Source: an uncultured Bacilli bacterium
Lineage (GTDB): Bacteria; Bacillota_I; Bacilli_A; RF39; UBA660
Direction of reading: 5' to 3'
Assembly: GCA_934096295.1 (NCBI GenBank)
Contig: CAKOLL010000001.1
Coordinates: 268,959 to 332,958, forward strand
DNA: 64,000 nt
The notes under the pieces are model-generated. The model searched no databases. It was not told the origin of the DNA and saw nothing but the letters and a program-made list of their open reading frames with translations. Positions within the stretch are counted from its first letter, which is position 1; every line of letters starts with the position of its first letter. This document shows positions 1 to 8,333 of the stretch, piece by piece. Made by a program: the position numbers and the translations under genes.

Positions 1-28
1 TCTTTACTTTAATTATGTGTAGATATAT

Positions 29-250
29 TTATTTTAATACATTTAAAACAGAACTTATTAAGTCCATATTATCTACGATACTTTCTAATTTATCTGTTGT
101 TCTTTCTTTATATTTTTCTTTCATATTAGCTGTAAACTTTTTAAAATCTATTGTACCGCGATTTAAATATTTAAAATAATAAGAATTTTGTTTTAAAAGT
201 TCAAAAGCTTTTGGATTTTGTCGAAATAAAATTTGTGTTTGTAGGTCCAT
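29..250 (-). CDS. ylbE: YlbE-like small protein
   Basis: A 73-residue protein with no signal peptide or membrane segment. The pattern N-P-x-A...Y-F-x-Y-L-N-R near the start and the C-terminal Y-K-E-R-x-x-D-K-L-E-S-I...M-D-L-I-S-S-V-L match, from memory, the YlbE family of Bacillus (about 75-80 residues). The family has no assigned biochemical function. The pairing with the next gene strengthens the call: in Bacillus ylbD and ylbE are adjacent in the same order and orientation. The ATG follows the ylbD stop by one base and is preceded by GAGGATT, so the two are almost certainly co-transcribed. The window ends before any following gene of the cluster can be seen. Confidence 0.7.
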   Translation of the reverse strand: MDLQTQILFRQNPKAFELLKQNSYYFKYLNRGTIDFKKFTANMKEKYKERTTDKLESIVDNMDLISSVLNVLK

Positions 251-251
251 T

Positions 252-614
252 TTAATCCTCGAAAAACTTATTTAAAGGGCGGGGAGAGACTGGACCTTTA
301 GCTAAATTTTCTGCAATATTCGGAGTGGGAGTTTTCTTGGTTAAATCTGAGACAAAATCAATAGCTTTTTGAGCAGTGTTAATGTGACTTTTAATAGAAT
401 CTACATTAACATTTTTAACCATATTAGTTATTTTAGAAATGCTATCTTCTACCCCACTTCGATCAGCTAGAATATACTTGTCCCAGACAGATTCATCAGT
501 GCCATATAAGTCATATAATTCATAAAACTTTTGCCATGTCATTTTACCACTTTGGACATATTTAATAAGCTCTGGTTTAGTTCTTACAAAATTTTTAAAT
601 TCTTCTTGTTTCAT
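252..614 (-). CDS. ylbD: YlbD-like putative spore coat protein
   Basis: About 120 residues. The N-terminus F-K-N-F-V-R-T-K-P-E-L-I-K-Y-V followed by G-K-M-T-W-Q-K-F-Y-E-L-Y resembles YlbD (YlbD_coat family) of Bacillus, described as a coat-associated protein. The rest is charged and low in complexity, ending in a proline-containing tail. A GTG lies three codons upstream, but ATG at 614 has a GGTGAT Shine-Dalgarno sequence six bases before it, the form used across this window, so I start there. It forms a two-gene unit with ylbE downstream and is divergent from the beta-helix gene at 706. Family assignment is by recalled pattern, not alignment. Confidence 0.7.
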   Translation of the reverse strand: MKQEEFKNFVRTKPELIKYVQSGKMTWQKFYELYDLYGTDESVWDKYILADRSGVEDSISKITNMVKNVNVDSIKSHINTAQKAIDFVSDLTKKTPTPNIAENLAKGPVSPRPLNKFFED

Positions 615-705
615 ATAAATCACCAGTATAATTTTATGTTTTAATTTAAGATAAATGAACTATTTAATAATTATTTTAGGTAATAAAATATAGTGAGGTT
701 TTAAA

Positions 706-2538
706 ATGATAAAAATTGATGACAAAAAAATAATTGTTACTTCTTTTGATGAATTAAAAGAGATTTTAGAAGAATATAATACATATAATTATATATTTTT
801 AATGAATGATATAAGTATTACAGAAGATATATTTATTGAAGATTTTAAAAGTAATATAACTATTGATGGAACTTATCAAAATATAGAATCTATTTTAACA
901 ATCGGGAATAATCAAATAACTGTGGGTGCTAAAGCAAAAAAACTAACACTTAAAAATATGACAATTAAATGTAGTAATCAAAATGGTTTTTTATATGCTC
1001 CGGCGGAAGAATATTATGAAGATGTATTAGTAACTTTAGATAATATAATTTTTAACGGGACAAGCATAGCGACTTTAGAATATAGTGATATTAAGATAAT
1101 GGATTCTATTATAACGATTGAAGAAACCAATAGTGTTGTTGCTACGGTAGTTGCTAAAGCTAATCATGTTTATATCGGAGGAAATGTTACAATAGATAGC
1201 ACTGGTAATCAAATATTTTTATATAATGCTGCTTTGGATGATCCATGTTTTCATATTTTACCTAATAGTGAGGTTATAATAACTAGTGAACAAAGAGAAC
1301 TTATGAATGGCACAAACAAACTAGATTTTAAAGTAATGCATGATGCTAAATTTATTCTAACTACTGGTAATGGTTTTGCTTTAACTCCGACGAATGGTTG
1401 TAAAGATGTTTTAATTGATGATGGTGCCACTTTTGAATTTATTGAGAATAAACATCAAAGAATACCAATGTGGTCGATATTTGGAACCCTTACTTTAAAT
1501 GAAGGTTCTAACCTACTTGTTATGAATACTTATGAAAATACTCCGAGTGATAACTATAATATTTTATTTAGAAGTTACGAATGTAAAATTATTTTAAATA
1601 ATCCAGAAAGTTTTTTAATATATACTAAAAATTCTAATGTAATTTATGCTTTAACTGAAATACCTTTTGAATTAAATTTTACAAGACTTAATTTATGGAA
1701 TGATTCAGTTGATGCATCTTCTGCAGGTTCTATAGATAATCCACCAGATTATAGTTTTTATAAAAGTGGTGGTATTGCTACCATAAAAGGTACTATTTTT
1801 GGAAGTGATACCACAGTTACTAGTCATAATTTAGATGATATAACTAATTTTTCTTTTGCAAATAAAAAGATGCTTTCTGTTGGAAGAAGTGTTATAAATG
1901 TTCATCCTATTAATAGTACATCAAATGTTATAAGTGGACATACAAAAAAATTTAGTGATGTAAAAATAAAATATAAAGATATTGAAGAAACAGTACAACG
2001 TGATGAAGATGGTTATTTTGAATATAGTGCACCCAATAATATTTTAAATGATGAGGCTGTAAGTATTACATCTTGTGTACCTACGAGTTTTATTTATGAA
2101 GATAGAACTGTAATTACTCCATTTAATGGTGAACTTACATTAATGGAAACACCAAAGAATATTACTTTTTCAGAATTACCTGTAACAAAAGACCCATATA
2201 TGTTTTATAGAAATAATGATGGCAATATAGTTGTTGTCGATAGTAGACTTAATGGTTCTGCTTGGAAGATATATGCTAGTTTAAAAGATACTTTTAAAAG
2301 TGATAATAATTATACTTTAGATGGTGTCATTGTATTTAAGGATTTTAGTGATAACTTAATTGCGTTAGATGATACACCTTCCCTAGTTATTACTGGAGAA
2401 GATAATGGAGGTATACCGATAAAAAAAACTATTACTTTATCAAAAGAAAAAGGCATTTTACTTTATCTGGATAATAAATATTTAGAAATAAATGAAGATT
2501 ATAAAACTAAAATTATTTGGAAATTAGATACAAATTAA
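706..2538 (+). CDS. Beta-helix protein with WxL-like C-terminus, no signal peptide
   Basis: 610 residues. The N-terminal half (about 30-330) has short beta-strand turns of the type N-I-T-I-D-G-T..., L-T-L-K-N-M-T-I, V-T-L-D-N-I-I-F, typical of right-handed beta-helix proteins such as the 'pectate lyase-like adhesive' group. The C-terminal 120 residues contain V-V-D-S-R-L-N-G-S-A-W-K-I-Y-A-S and end with K-T-K-I-I-W-K-L-D, resembling the two conserved W-x-L segments of WxL wall-binding domains. Such proteins are normally exported, yet this one starts M-I-K-I-D-D-K-K with no signal peptide, and in-frame stops (TAG, TGA) lie just upstream of the ATG. SD is GTGAGG. It is followed by a terminator. 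Pectate lyase activity is not implied. Confidence 0.55.
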   Translation: MIKIDDKKIIVTSFDELKEILEEYNTYNYIFLMNDISITEDIFIEDFKSNITIDGTYQNIESILTIGNNQITVGAKAKKLTLKNMTIKCSNQNGFLYAPAEEYYEDVLVTLDNIIFNGTSIATLEYSDIKIMDSIITIEETNSVVATVVAKANHVYIGGNVTIDSTGNQIFLYNAALDDPCFHILPNSEVIITSEQRELMNGTNKLDFKVMHDAKFILTTGNGFALTPTNGCKDVLIDDGATFEFIENKHQRIPMWSIFGTLTLNEGSNLLVMNTYENTPSDNYNILFRSYECKIILNNPESFLIYTKNSNVIYALTEIPFELNFTRLNLWNDSVDASSAGSIDNPPDYSFYKSGGIATIKGTIFGSDTTVTSHNLDDITNFSFANKKMLSVGRSVINVHPINSTSNVISGHTKKFSDVKIKYKDIEETVQRDEDGYFEYSAPNNILNDEAVSITSCVPTSFIYEDRTVITPFNGELTLMETPKNITFSELPVTKDPYMFYRNNDGNIVVVDSRLNGSAWKIYASLKDTFKSDNNYTLDGVIVFKDFSDNLIALDDTPSLVITGEDNGGIPIKKTITLSKEKGILLYLDNKYLEINEDYKTKIIWKLDTN

Positions 2539-2558
2539 AAGAGCAAAAGCTCTTTTAA
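2535..2558 (+). terminator. Terminator of the beta-helix gene
   Basis: Stem TTAAAAGAGC / GCTCTTTTAA with a 4-base AAAA loop immediately after the stop codon. The T-run forms the 3' arm, so it could work in both directions. Confidence 0.75.
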
Positions 2559-2763
2559 TTTGGTTTATATTCTAAAATATGGTACTCCACACCCATATAT
2601 TTTTATTAATATTTATGCTTTCACAAAACTAGTTTGTCATATTTTAATATAATATTATTTTAACACCCAGAATGTTTATTGTCTACTATATTTAGATATT
2701 TTTCTATCTATAATCAATTTAATTTTGTCATTATATGTAGAATAATATTTATAGGTGGTATAT

Positions 2764-3061
2764 GTGATAGAAGAAAAAATTTTTACAGGAATTACAGAAG
2801 AGGAATTAAATGAACTATACAAACGCATATCTAAAAATGTTAAATATTATAGATTATAGATTATATAATAAGTCAATGTATGCTGATGAAGAAGGAAGAA
2901 TAAGTCAAGAAAAGTTAGCAGAATTATGTCATGTATCAAGAAGTTTAATAGCTAATATTGAAAGTGTTAAAGTAAAGCAAACATTTTCTATTGCTGTTAT
3001 TGCATCAATTAGTAAAGTTTTAAATATTCCTTTTGAAGATTTCTTTAAAGAAAACAAATAA
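2764..3061 (+). pseudogene. XRE-family regulator disrupted by a 7-bp tandem duplication
   Basis: Two reading frames together make one helix-turn-helix protein. Frame 1 starts at GTG 2764, with AGGTGG ideally placed upstream, and encodes ...E-L-Y-K-R-I-S-K-N-V-K-Y-Y-R-L before TAG at 2857-2859. Frame 2 continues Y-N-K-S-M-Y-A-D-E-E-G-R-I-S-Q-E-K-L-A-E-L-C...I-P-F-E-D-F-F, a normal XRE HTH. The break lies in a tandem run of ATTATAG units (2846-2865, about 2.9 copies). Removing one 7-bp unit restores a single frame reading K-Y-Y-R-L-Y-N-K-S. An 83-codon frame from ATG 2810 remains open, but it has no SD and lacks the normal first helix. It could be a decayed gene or a slippage-controlled on/off switch. 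Confidence 0.75.
2846..2865. repeat. 7-bp tandem repeat (ATTATAG) causing the frameshift
   Basis: Units at 2846-2852 and 2853-2859 are identical, and the next six bases (ATTATA) begin a third. The unit length is not a multiple of three, so copy-number change switches the XRE frame. Confidence 0.85.
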
Positions 3062-3089
3062 CTCTCAGATTATTAACAATCCGAGAGTT
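3060..3089. terminator. Shared terminator between XRE and parC
   Basis: Inverted repeat AACTCTC-a-GATT / AATC-c-GAGAGTT in the 32-base gap between two convergent genes. T-rich but not pure T-runs on both sides suggest bidirectional use. Confidence 0.6.
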
Positions 3090-3093
3090 ATTA

Positions 3094-5583
3094 TTATATT
3101 TTAAATTCATCTATAAAAGAATCAAATGATAATTGTTCTTCCTTTTTAGTTGGTTTTATTTCTTCAACTTCTTTTGTTTCTTCAGAAGATGTTTTAGTTA
3201 AATCAACTAATTCTTTTTTTAGAGCAAATAAATCATAATTAAATTTAACTTGGCTTCCAGTTGATGCAATATCCATGATTGGAATATCACTATTTTTAAG
3301 TTCATGAATATCTGTATCTATTTTATAAAGGTTAATGTCTTTAGTTTCAGTAAGATATGCAAATAAGATTTTATAATCTTTTGTTTTAGCTTTTTTAAAT
3401 AACATATTACCTTTTTTAGCTCGAGATATTGGTATTATATCTGATAATTTTAACCTTTTAATAGTTTTATAATTTGTATAAATATTTAAGTATTCTTCTT
3501 TGTTAATTGGACTTGCATAAATACAATAGTCATCTTTTAAATTTATACCTTTTACCCCGCTTGCTTTAGAGCCTACGACTGGGATTTCATTCGTATTAAA
3601 TCTTAGGGCTAGACCATTATTTGTTACAAATATTACTTCTTCTTTAGAAATATCAGCATTAATTAATTCATCATTATCTTTTAATTTAATGGCTGTCATT
3701 GGTTTTGAATATCTTGTTACTTCAAAATCCTTAAGGGCTACTTGCTTAGTTAAACCATTCTTAGTAAATAAAGTTACATTTTTGTTTTTATCTTTAAGTA
3801 CTAAACTAGCAATTATCTTTTCTTGTTCTTTAATCATAATGGTATTACTTATATGTTTTCCTAAATCCTTCCATTTTGTTTCAGGAATTATGTGAATTGG
3901 AACATATAAATAATTTCCTAGATTAGTAAATAACAATAATGAATCTTTTGTTGATGCTAGGAACCTACCTGATACAAAGTCTCCAGGTTTTAGAGTTGTT
4001 TCTTCATCAGATGTTTTAAAACTCTTTTGACTTACTCTTTTTACATAACCATCATTTGTTACTACTACGACAACTTTTTCATCTGGTATCATTTCTTTAG
4101 CATCTACTTTTATATCGACGATTTCATCTCTGATTTCAGTTTTACGAGGAACAGCATAATTTTTCTTAATTTCCCTTAGTTCTGATTTCATAACACTTTT
4201 TAGTTCTGATTCATTACTTAATATTTTATTGCATTCTTCTATTAACCCTTTTAACTTTTCACTTTCTTCTTCTAAAACTACGATATCTGTGTTTGTTAAT
4301 CTATAAAGTTGTAATGTTACAATTGCTTCAGCTTGTTCTTCAGTGAACTTATACTTATTAACTAAATTAACTTTGGCATCACTTTTATTTTTACTAGCAC
4401 GGATTAATGCTATTACTTCATCAAGGATTGAGATGGCTTTAATTAGACCTGTTGCAATATTATAATTTTTTGTATAATATGCTAAATCAAATTCAGTTCT
4501 TTTAGTTATAACTTCTTTTTGATGAGCAATATAAGCATCTAATATTTCTAGGATACCTAAAGTTTTCGGTGTTCTATTTACAATTGCTACGCAGTTATAG
4601 TTATAAGATATTTGTAAATCAGTATTTTTAAGCAAATATCTCATTATTACATCTTTATTAGCATTAGCTTTTAAATCAATGGCAATTCTTATACCTGTTC
4701 TATCGGTTTCATCACGAACCTCAGATATCCCTTCAACTTTTTTATCTATTCTAAGTCCTTCAATTTTAGCAACACAAGCTTGTTTGTTAACTTCGAAAGG
4801 TATTTCCGTAATAATTATTTGTTCTTTACCTTTTTCTTTAACAAATTCATATTTAGCTTGAACAATTACTCTGCCTCGTCCTGTTTTAAAAGCATCAACT
4901 ATTCCTTGTTTTCCGAAAGCTATACCACCGGTTGGGAAATCTGGTCCTTTTACTATTTCTAAAATTGTATCTAAATAACAATTTGGTGAGTCAATTCTTT
5001 TAATTGTGGCATCAATTATTTCTCCGAGATTATGAGGAGGAATGTTTGTTGCATATCCAGCTGAAATACCACTCGTTCCATTTACAAGTAAATTTGGAAA
5101 TTTGGCAGGTAATACAGTGGGTTCTAGAAATCTATCATCAAAGTTTGGAGCCCATGAAACTGTAGATTTATCTAAATCTTTTAAAAGTTCACCACTTATT
5201 TTGGCTAACTTTGCTTCAGTATAACGGTATGCTGCAGGTCCATCACCATCCATTGAACCATTATTACCATGGATATCTACGAGAATATGATTTTGTTTCC
5301 ACCATTGGCTCATTCTAACCATTGCATCATAAACTGATGAATCCCCATGAGGATGGAATTTACCTAAAACGTCTCCAACAGTGGCAGCACATTTTATATA
5401 GCCTTTTTCTGCAGTATTTCCCGCTTTATACATAGCGTATAAAATTCTTCTTTGAACTGGTTTTAAACCATCTCTGACATCAGGTATAGCTCTATCTTGA
5501 ATAATTTCTTTGGCATAAGCTGCGAATCGTAAAGACATTATTTCTTCTAAGCTATAATCTTCAATTTTTTTTACTATATCCAT
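3094..5583 (-). CDS. parC: Topoisomerase IV subunit A
   Basis: 829 residues. The DNA breakage-reunion subunit of topoisomerase IV, which decatenates replicated chromosomes with ParE. The N-terminal winged-helix region has G-L-K-P-V-Q-R-R-I-L-Y-A-M and the catalytic tyrosine in A-A-Y-R-Y-T-E-A (Tyr121). The signature H-G-N-N-G-S-M-D-G-D is of the ParC type rather than GyrA, as are V-Q-R-R and N-T-A-E-K-G. The C-terminal half forms the DNA-wrapping beta-pinwheel, and no clear GyrA box (QRRGGKG) is seen. The quinolone-determining stretch reads H-P-H-G-D-S-S-V-Y-D, with serine (Ser82) and acidic Asp86 at the usual resistance positions, that is, the susceptible form. It follows parE by 10 bases and shares its transcript. 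Confidence 0.93.
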   Translation of the reverse strand: MDIVKKIEDYSLEEIMSLRFAAYAKEIIQDRAIPDVRDGLKPVQRRILYAMYKAGNTAEKGYIKCAATVGDVLGKFHPHGDSSVYDAMVRMSQWWKQNHILVDIHGNNGSMDGDGPAAYRYTEAKLAKISGELLKDLDKSTVSWAPNFDDRFLEPTVLPAKFPNLLVNGTSGISAGYATNIPPHNLGEIIDATIKRIDSPNCYLDTILEIVKGPDFPTGGIAFGKQGIVDAFKTGRGRVIVQAKYEFVKEKGKEQIIITEIPFEVNKQACVAKIEGLRIDKKVEGISEVRDETDRTGIRIAIDLKANANKDVIMRYLLKNTDLQISYNYNCVAIVNRTPKTLGILEILDAYIAHQKEVITKRTEFDLAYYTKNYNIATGLIKAISILDEVIALIRASKNKSDAKVNLVNKYKFTEEQAEAIVTLQLYRLTNTDIVVLEEESEKLKGLIEECNKILSNESELKSVMKSELREIKKNYAVPRKTEIRDEIVDIKVDAKEMIPDEKVVVVVTNDGYVKRVSQKSFKTSDEETTLKPGDFVSGRFLASTKDSLLLFTNLGNYLYVPIHIIPETKWKDLGKHISNTIMIKEQEKIIASLVLKDKNKNVTLFTKNGLTKQVALKDFEVTRYSKPMTAIKLKDNDELINADISKEEVIFVTNNGLALRFNTNEIPVVGSKASGVKGINLKDDYCIYASPINKEEYLNIYTNYKTIKRLKLSDIIPISRAKKGNMLFKKAKTKDYKILFAYLTETKDINLYKIDTDIHELKNSDIPIMDIASTGSQVKFNYDLFALKKELVDLTKTSSEETKEVEEIKPTKKEEQLSFDSFIDEFKI

Positions 5584-5593
5584 TTAAACCTCC

Positions 5594-7501
5594 TTACTCT
5601 GCCCTATAACTATCTTCGAGTGTAAATTCAACATTTTCATTTATCCATTCTTTACGAGGTTCTACTTTATCTCCCATTAAGACTTGGACGCGTTTTTCTG
5701 CTAGGGCTGCATCGGTAATTCTTACTCTAATTAAGCTTCTTGTTTCAGGATCCATTGTTGTTTCCCAAAGTTGGTCAGGATTCATTTCCCCTAAACCTTT
5801 ATATCTTTGAATACTATATTTTCCTGTATTATTTAATTTTATTTCGTTTAATTCATCATCACTATACGCATAAAGTTTCTTCTTACCATAATCTAATTTA
5901 TAAAGCGGTGGCATGGCAATATAAAGTTTACCATTTTCAATTAAACCACGCATGTATCTATAAAAGAATGTAAGTAAAAGTATTTGAATATGAGCTCCAT
6001 CAACATCGGCATCGGTCATAATTATTACTTTATCATAATTAGATTCTGTGGCATCAAATTCTTGTCCTATTCCTGCGCCAATAGTATGAATTAATGTATT
6101 TATTTCTTCATTTTTTATAAGATCATCTAATGATGCCTTTTCACTATTTATAACCTTACCTTTTAATGGTAATATTGCTTGGAATTTTCTATCTCTTCCA
6201 CTTTTTGCAGAACCACCGGCAGAATCTCCTTCGACGATAAATAACTCATTTATTTTAGGATTCTTACTTTGAGCTGGGGCAAGTTTCATTGATAAATTCT
6301 TTTCAATTTTACTTTTATTTTTACCGTTTCTAGCATCTTCTCTGGCTTTTCTAGCTGCTTCACGAGCTACTTTACTTTTCATAGCTTTTTCTAGAATAGT
6401 TGATGCAACTTCTTTATTTTCTTCAAGGAAGAATTTTAAAGATTCATAAGTTATACTTTCTGTTACACTTCTTGCTTCTGGTGTCCCAAGCTTACCTTTA
6501 GTTTGGCCTTCAAATTGTAATAATTCTTCTGGTATTTTTAAACTTATAACTGCTGATAAGCCTTCACGAACATCTGAACCATCAAGGGTACCATCTTTAG
6601 CTTTAAAGATATTATTATTTTTAGCATAGTCATTAAACGCTTTAGTAATACCAGTTTTAAAACCAACTTCATGAGTACCACCATCAGAAGTTTTAACATT
6701 ATTTACAAATGATAAAATATTTTCATTATATGTATCTGTATATTGCATTGCTACATCAACTTCAATTTTACTTTTTGTATTACCAAAATTAATTACTTTA
6801 TGTAAAGTATTTTTACCTTCATTCATGTATTCAATAAAACTAGTTAAGCCATTTTCATAATGAAACTTTGCTTGATGTCCGTCTTCTTCATCGATAACCT
6901 CGATAGTAAGCCCACTTAATAAAAATGCTGATTCTTGCATTCTTTCGCAAATTGTTGTATATGAAAAATTACAATTTTTAAATATTGTATCATCTGGTAA
7001 AAATTTTACTATTGTTCCAGTTTTATTACTTTTTCCTACGGTATGAAGTGGAGTTTTAACATGTCCCCCATTTTCAAATTCAATTGAAGAAATAAGGCCA
7101 TCACGATAAATAACTACTTGCATTTCTTTTGATAATGCATTAACTACGCTAGCACCAACACCATGAAGACCCCCAGAAACTTTATAACCAGCTTCAGTAA
7201 ATTTACCACCGGCATGAAGTATTGTATAAATAACTTCCGGTGTACTTTTTCCAGATGCATGCATTCCAATTGGAACTCCACGGCCATTGTCCGCTACTGT
7301 TATGCTATTATCTTTGTTTATAATTACTTTAATATAATTACCATATCCATTTATCACTTCATCTATTGCATTATCAACAATTTCCCAGACTAAATGATGC
7401 ATACCTCTTTTATCAGTTGATCCAATATACATCCCTGGTCTTTTTCGAACTGCTTCTAGACCTTCAAGAATTTTAATCGATGACTCATCATAATTTGCCA
7501 T
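5594..7501 (-). CDS. parE: Topoisomerase IV subunit B (ATPase)
   Basis: About 635 residues. GHKL ATPase fold with the N-box E-I-V-D-N-A-I-D-E, the G1 box D-N-G-R-G-V-P and the ATP-lid G-L-H-G-V-G-A-S-V-V-N-A-L. A transducer domain follows, then TOPRIM with E-G-D-S-A-G-G-S-A and D-A-D-V-D-G-A-H-I, which coordinate Mg2+. P-L-K-G-K-V-I-N before the TOPRIM acidic cluster is the family form of PLRGKxLN. A GTG at 7513 would add four residues, but ATG at 7501, with AAGTGAT seven bases upstream, fits better. It is the first gene of the parE-parC unit. ParE rather than GyrB is chosen because its partner downstream is ParC. Confidence 0.92.
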   Translation of the reverse strand: MANYDESSIKILEGLEAVRKRPGMYIGSTDKRGMHHLVWEIVDNAIDEVINGYGNYIKVIINKDNSITVADNGRGVPIGMHASGKSTPEVIYTILHAGGKFTEAGYKVSGGLHGVGASVVNALSKEMQVVIYRDGLISSIEFENGGHVKTPLHTVGKSNKTGTIVKFLPDDTIFKNCNFSYTTICERMQESAFLLSGLTIEVIDEEDGHQAKFHYENGLTSFIEYMNEGKNTLHKVINFGNTKSKIEVDVAMQYTDTYNENILSFVNNVKTSDGGTHEVGFKTGITKAFNDYAKNNNIFKAKDGTLDGSDVREGLSAVISLKIPEELLQFEGQTKGKLGTPEARSVTESITYESLKFFLEENKEVASTILEKAMKSKVAREAARKAREDARNGKNKSKIEKNLSMKLAPAQSKNPKINELFIVEGDSAGGSAKSGRDRKFQAILPLKGKVINSEKASLDDLIKNEEINTLIHTIGAGIGQEFDATESNYDKVIIMTDADVDGAHIQILLLTFFYRYMRGLIENGKLYIAMPPLYKLDYGKKKLYAYSDDELNEIKLNNTGKYSIQRYKGLGEMNPDQLWETTMDPETRSLIRVRITDAALAEKRVQVLMGDKVEPRKEWINENVEFTLEDSYRAE

Positions 7502-7587
7502 ATTCCTTATCACTTCCTAGACCATTATAACAAGAAAGATGAAAAAAAATCAACTTTAAACTTGATTTTAACCACAATTTAAGAAAA

Positions 7588-7617
7588 AAGTTTAGATTTT
7601 TTTCATTATCTAAACTT
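7588..7617 (-). terminator. Terminator of the 7657-8247 membrane gene
   Basis: Perfect 10-bp stem AAGTTTAGAT / ATCTAAACTT followed on the minus strand by TTTTTCTT. Confidence 0.85.
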
Positions 7618-7656
7618 AATCTTTTTAAATTATAATATGTGTTTTTTTGAAATATT

Positions 7657-8247
7657 TTAATTTTTTGGATGTTTCCTTGTTAATTTCATCACTTTTACTT
7701 TGCCTAAATCTACAGTTAAAACTTCACTAGTATTTTTGGTAAAACTAGACTCAACACAATAATTCTTTGTATCTGATTCAACCCTATATTTTGCTTTTTC
7801 TTTTAAATTTACTAATTTATATATTAATTGCAATCTATCTTCTTCTAAAGATTCTATACTTGATTTTAATTTTTTATTTTCCTTATATCTGCCGATTCTG
7901 GTACCGCATATTGCAATAGTTATTGCCTTAAAAATGGCATAAAATCCTGTCACCAAATAAATCAATAATTGTGTTGATACAACAGGAAATATTGCTATAG
8001 TTAACATAATTAAACCAACAATAATTACTAGATTACAAAGTTCACCATTTATTGTTCTTTCTTTATTATCAATTAATTTTTCTTTAGCAGTTATCAATTC
8101 TTGGGTTAAATTTTCTAACTCATTTTCTTTTAATAAAATATCTTGAAATTCGCAATTAGTTTCACTTTTTGTAACAACTTTAATTTCACCATTTTCATCA
8201 CTAACTATTCCATAATTATCGCTAATCTGACTTAAATATTCATTCAT
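7657..8247 (-). CDS. Two-helix membrane protein with flanking coiled coils, unknown function
   Basis: 196 residues. Residues about 40-67 form a Glu/Lys/Leu-rich coiled coil. Two hydrophobic segments follow (about 70-90 and 92-113), joined by a short turn, then a second charged coiled coil (about 120-155) and a soluble tail. There is no signal peptide. The arrangement suggests a membrane hairpin with cytoplasmic coiled-coil arms. I recognise no family. It stands alone between parE and the ABC exporter, with its own strong terminator. The start ATG is preceded by GGAGG. Confidence 0.6.
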   Translation of the reverse strand: MNEYLSQISDNYGIVSDENGEIKVVTKSETNCEFQDILLKENELENLTQELITAKEKLIDNKERTINGELCNLVIIVGLIMLTIAIFPVVSTQLLIYLVTGFYAIFKAITIAICGTRIGRYKENKKLKSSIESLEEDRLQLIYKLVNLKEKAKYRVESDTKNYCVESSFTKNTSEVLTVDLGKVKVMKLTRKHPKN

Positions 8248-8333
8248 TGTAAACCTCCATATAAATTATATTACCACAACAATTTCTATTGTCAAGTTGT
8301 ATACCCCCTAATAAAAGAGGACTTTTTCAGCCC

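Noticed and set aside
621..623. GTG start for ylbD
   Set aside because: The GTG overlaps the SD that serves ATG 614.
706..2538. Calling the beta-helix protein a pectate lyase
   Set aside because: Only the fold-type repeat is visible; no lyase catalytic residues could be identified.
3094..7501. Reading the pair as gyrA/gyrB
   Set aside because: The A subunit carries ParC-type residues (K-P-V-Q-R-R, H-G-N-N-G-S-M-D-G-D) and no clear GyrA box, so topoisomerase IV fits better.
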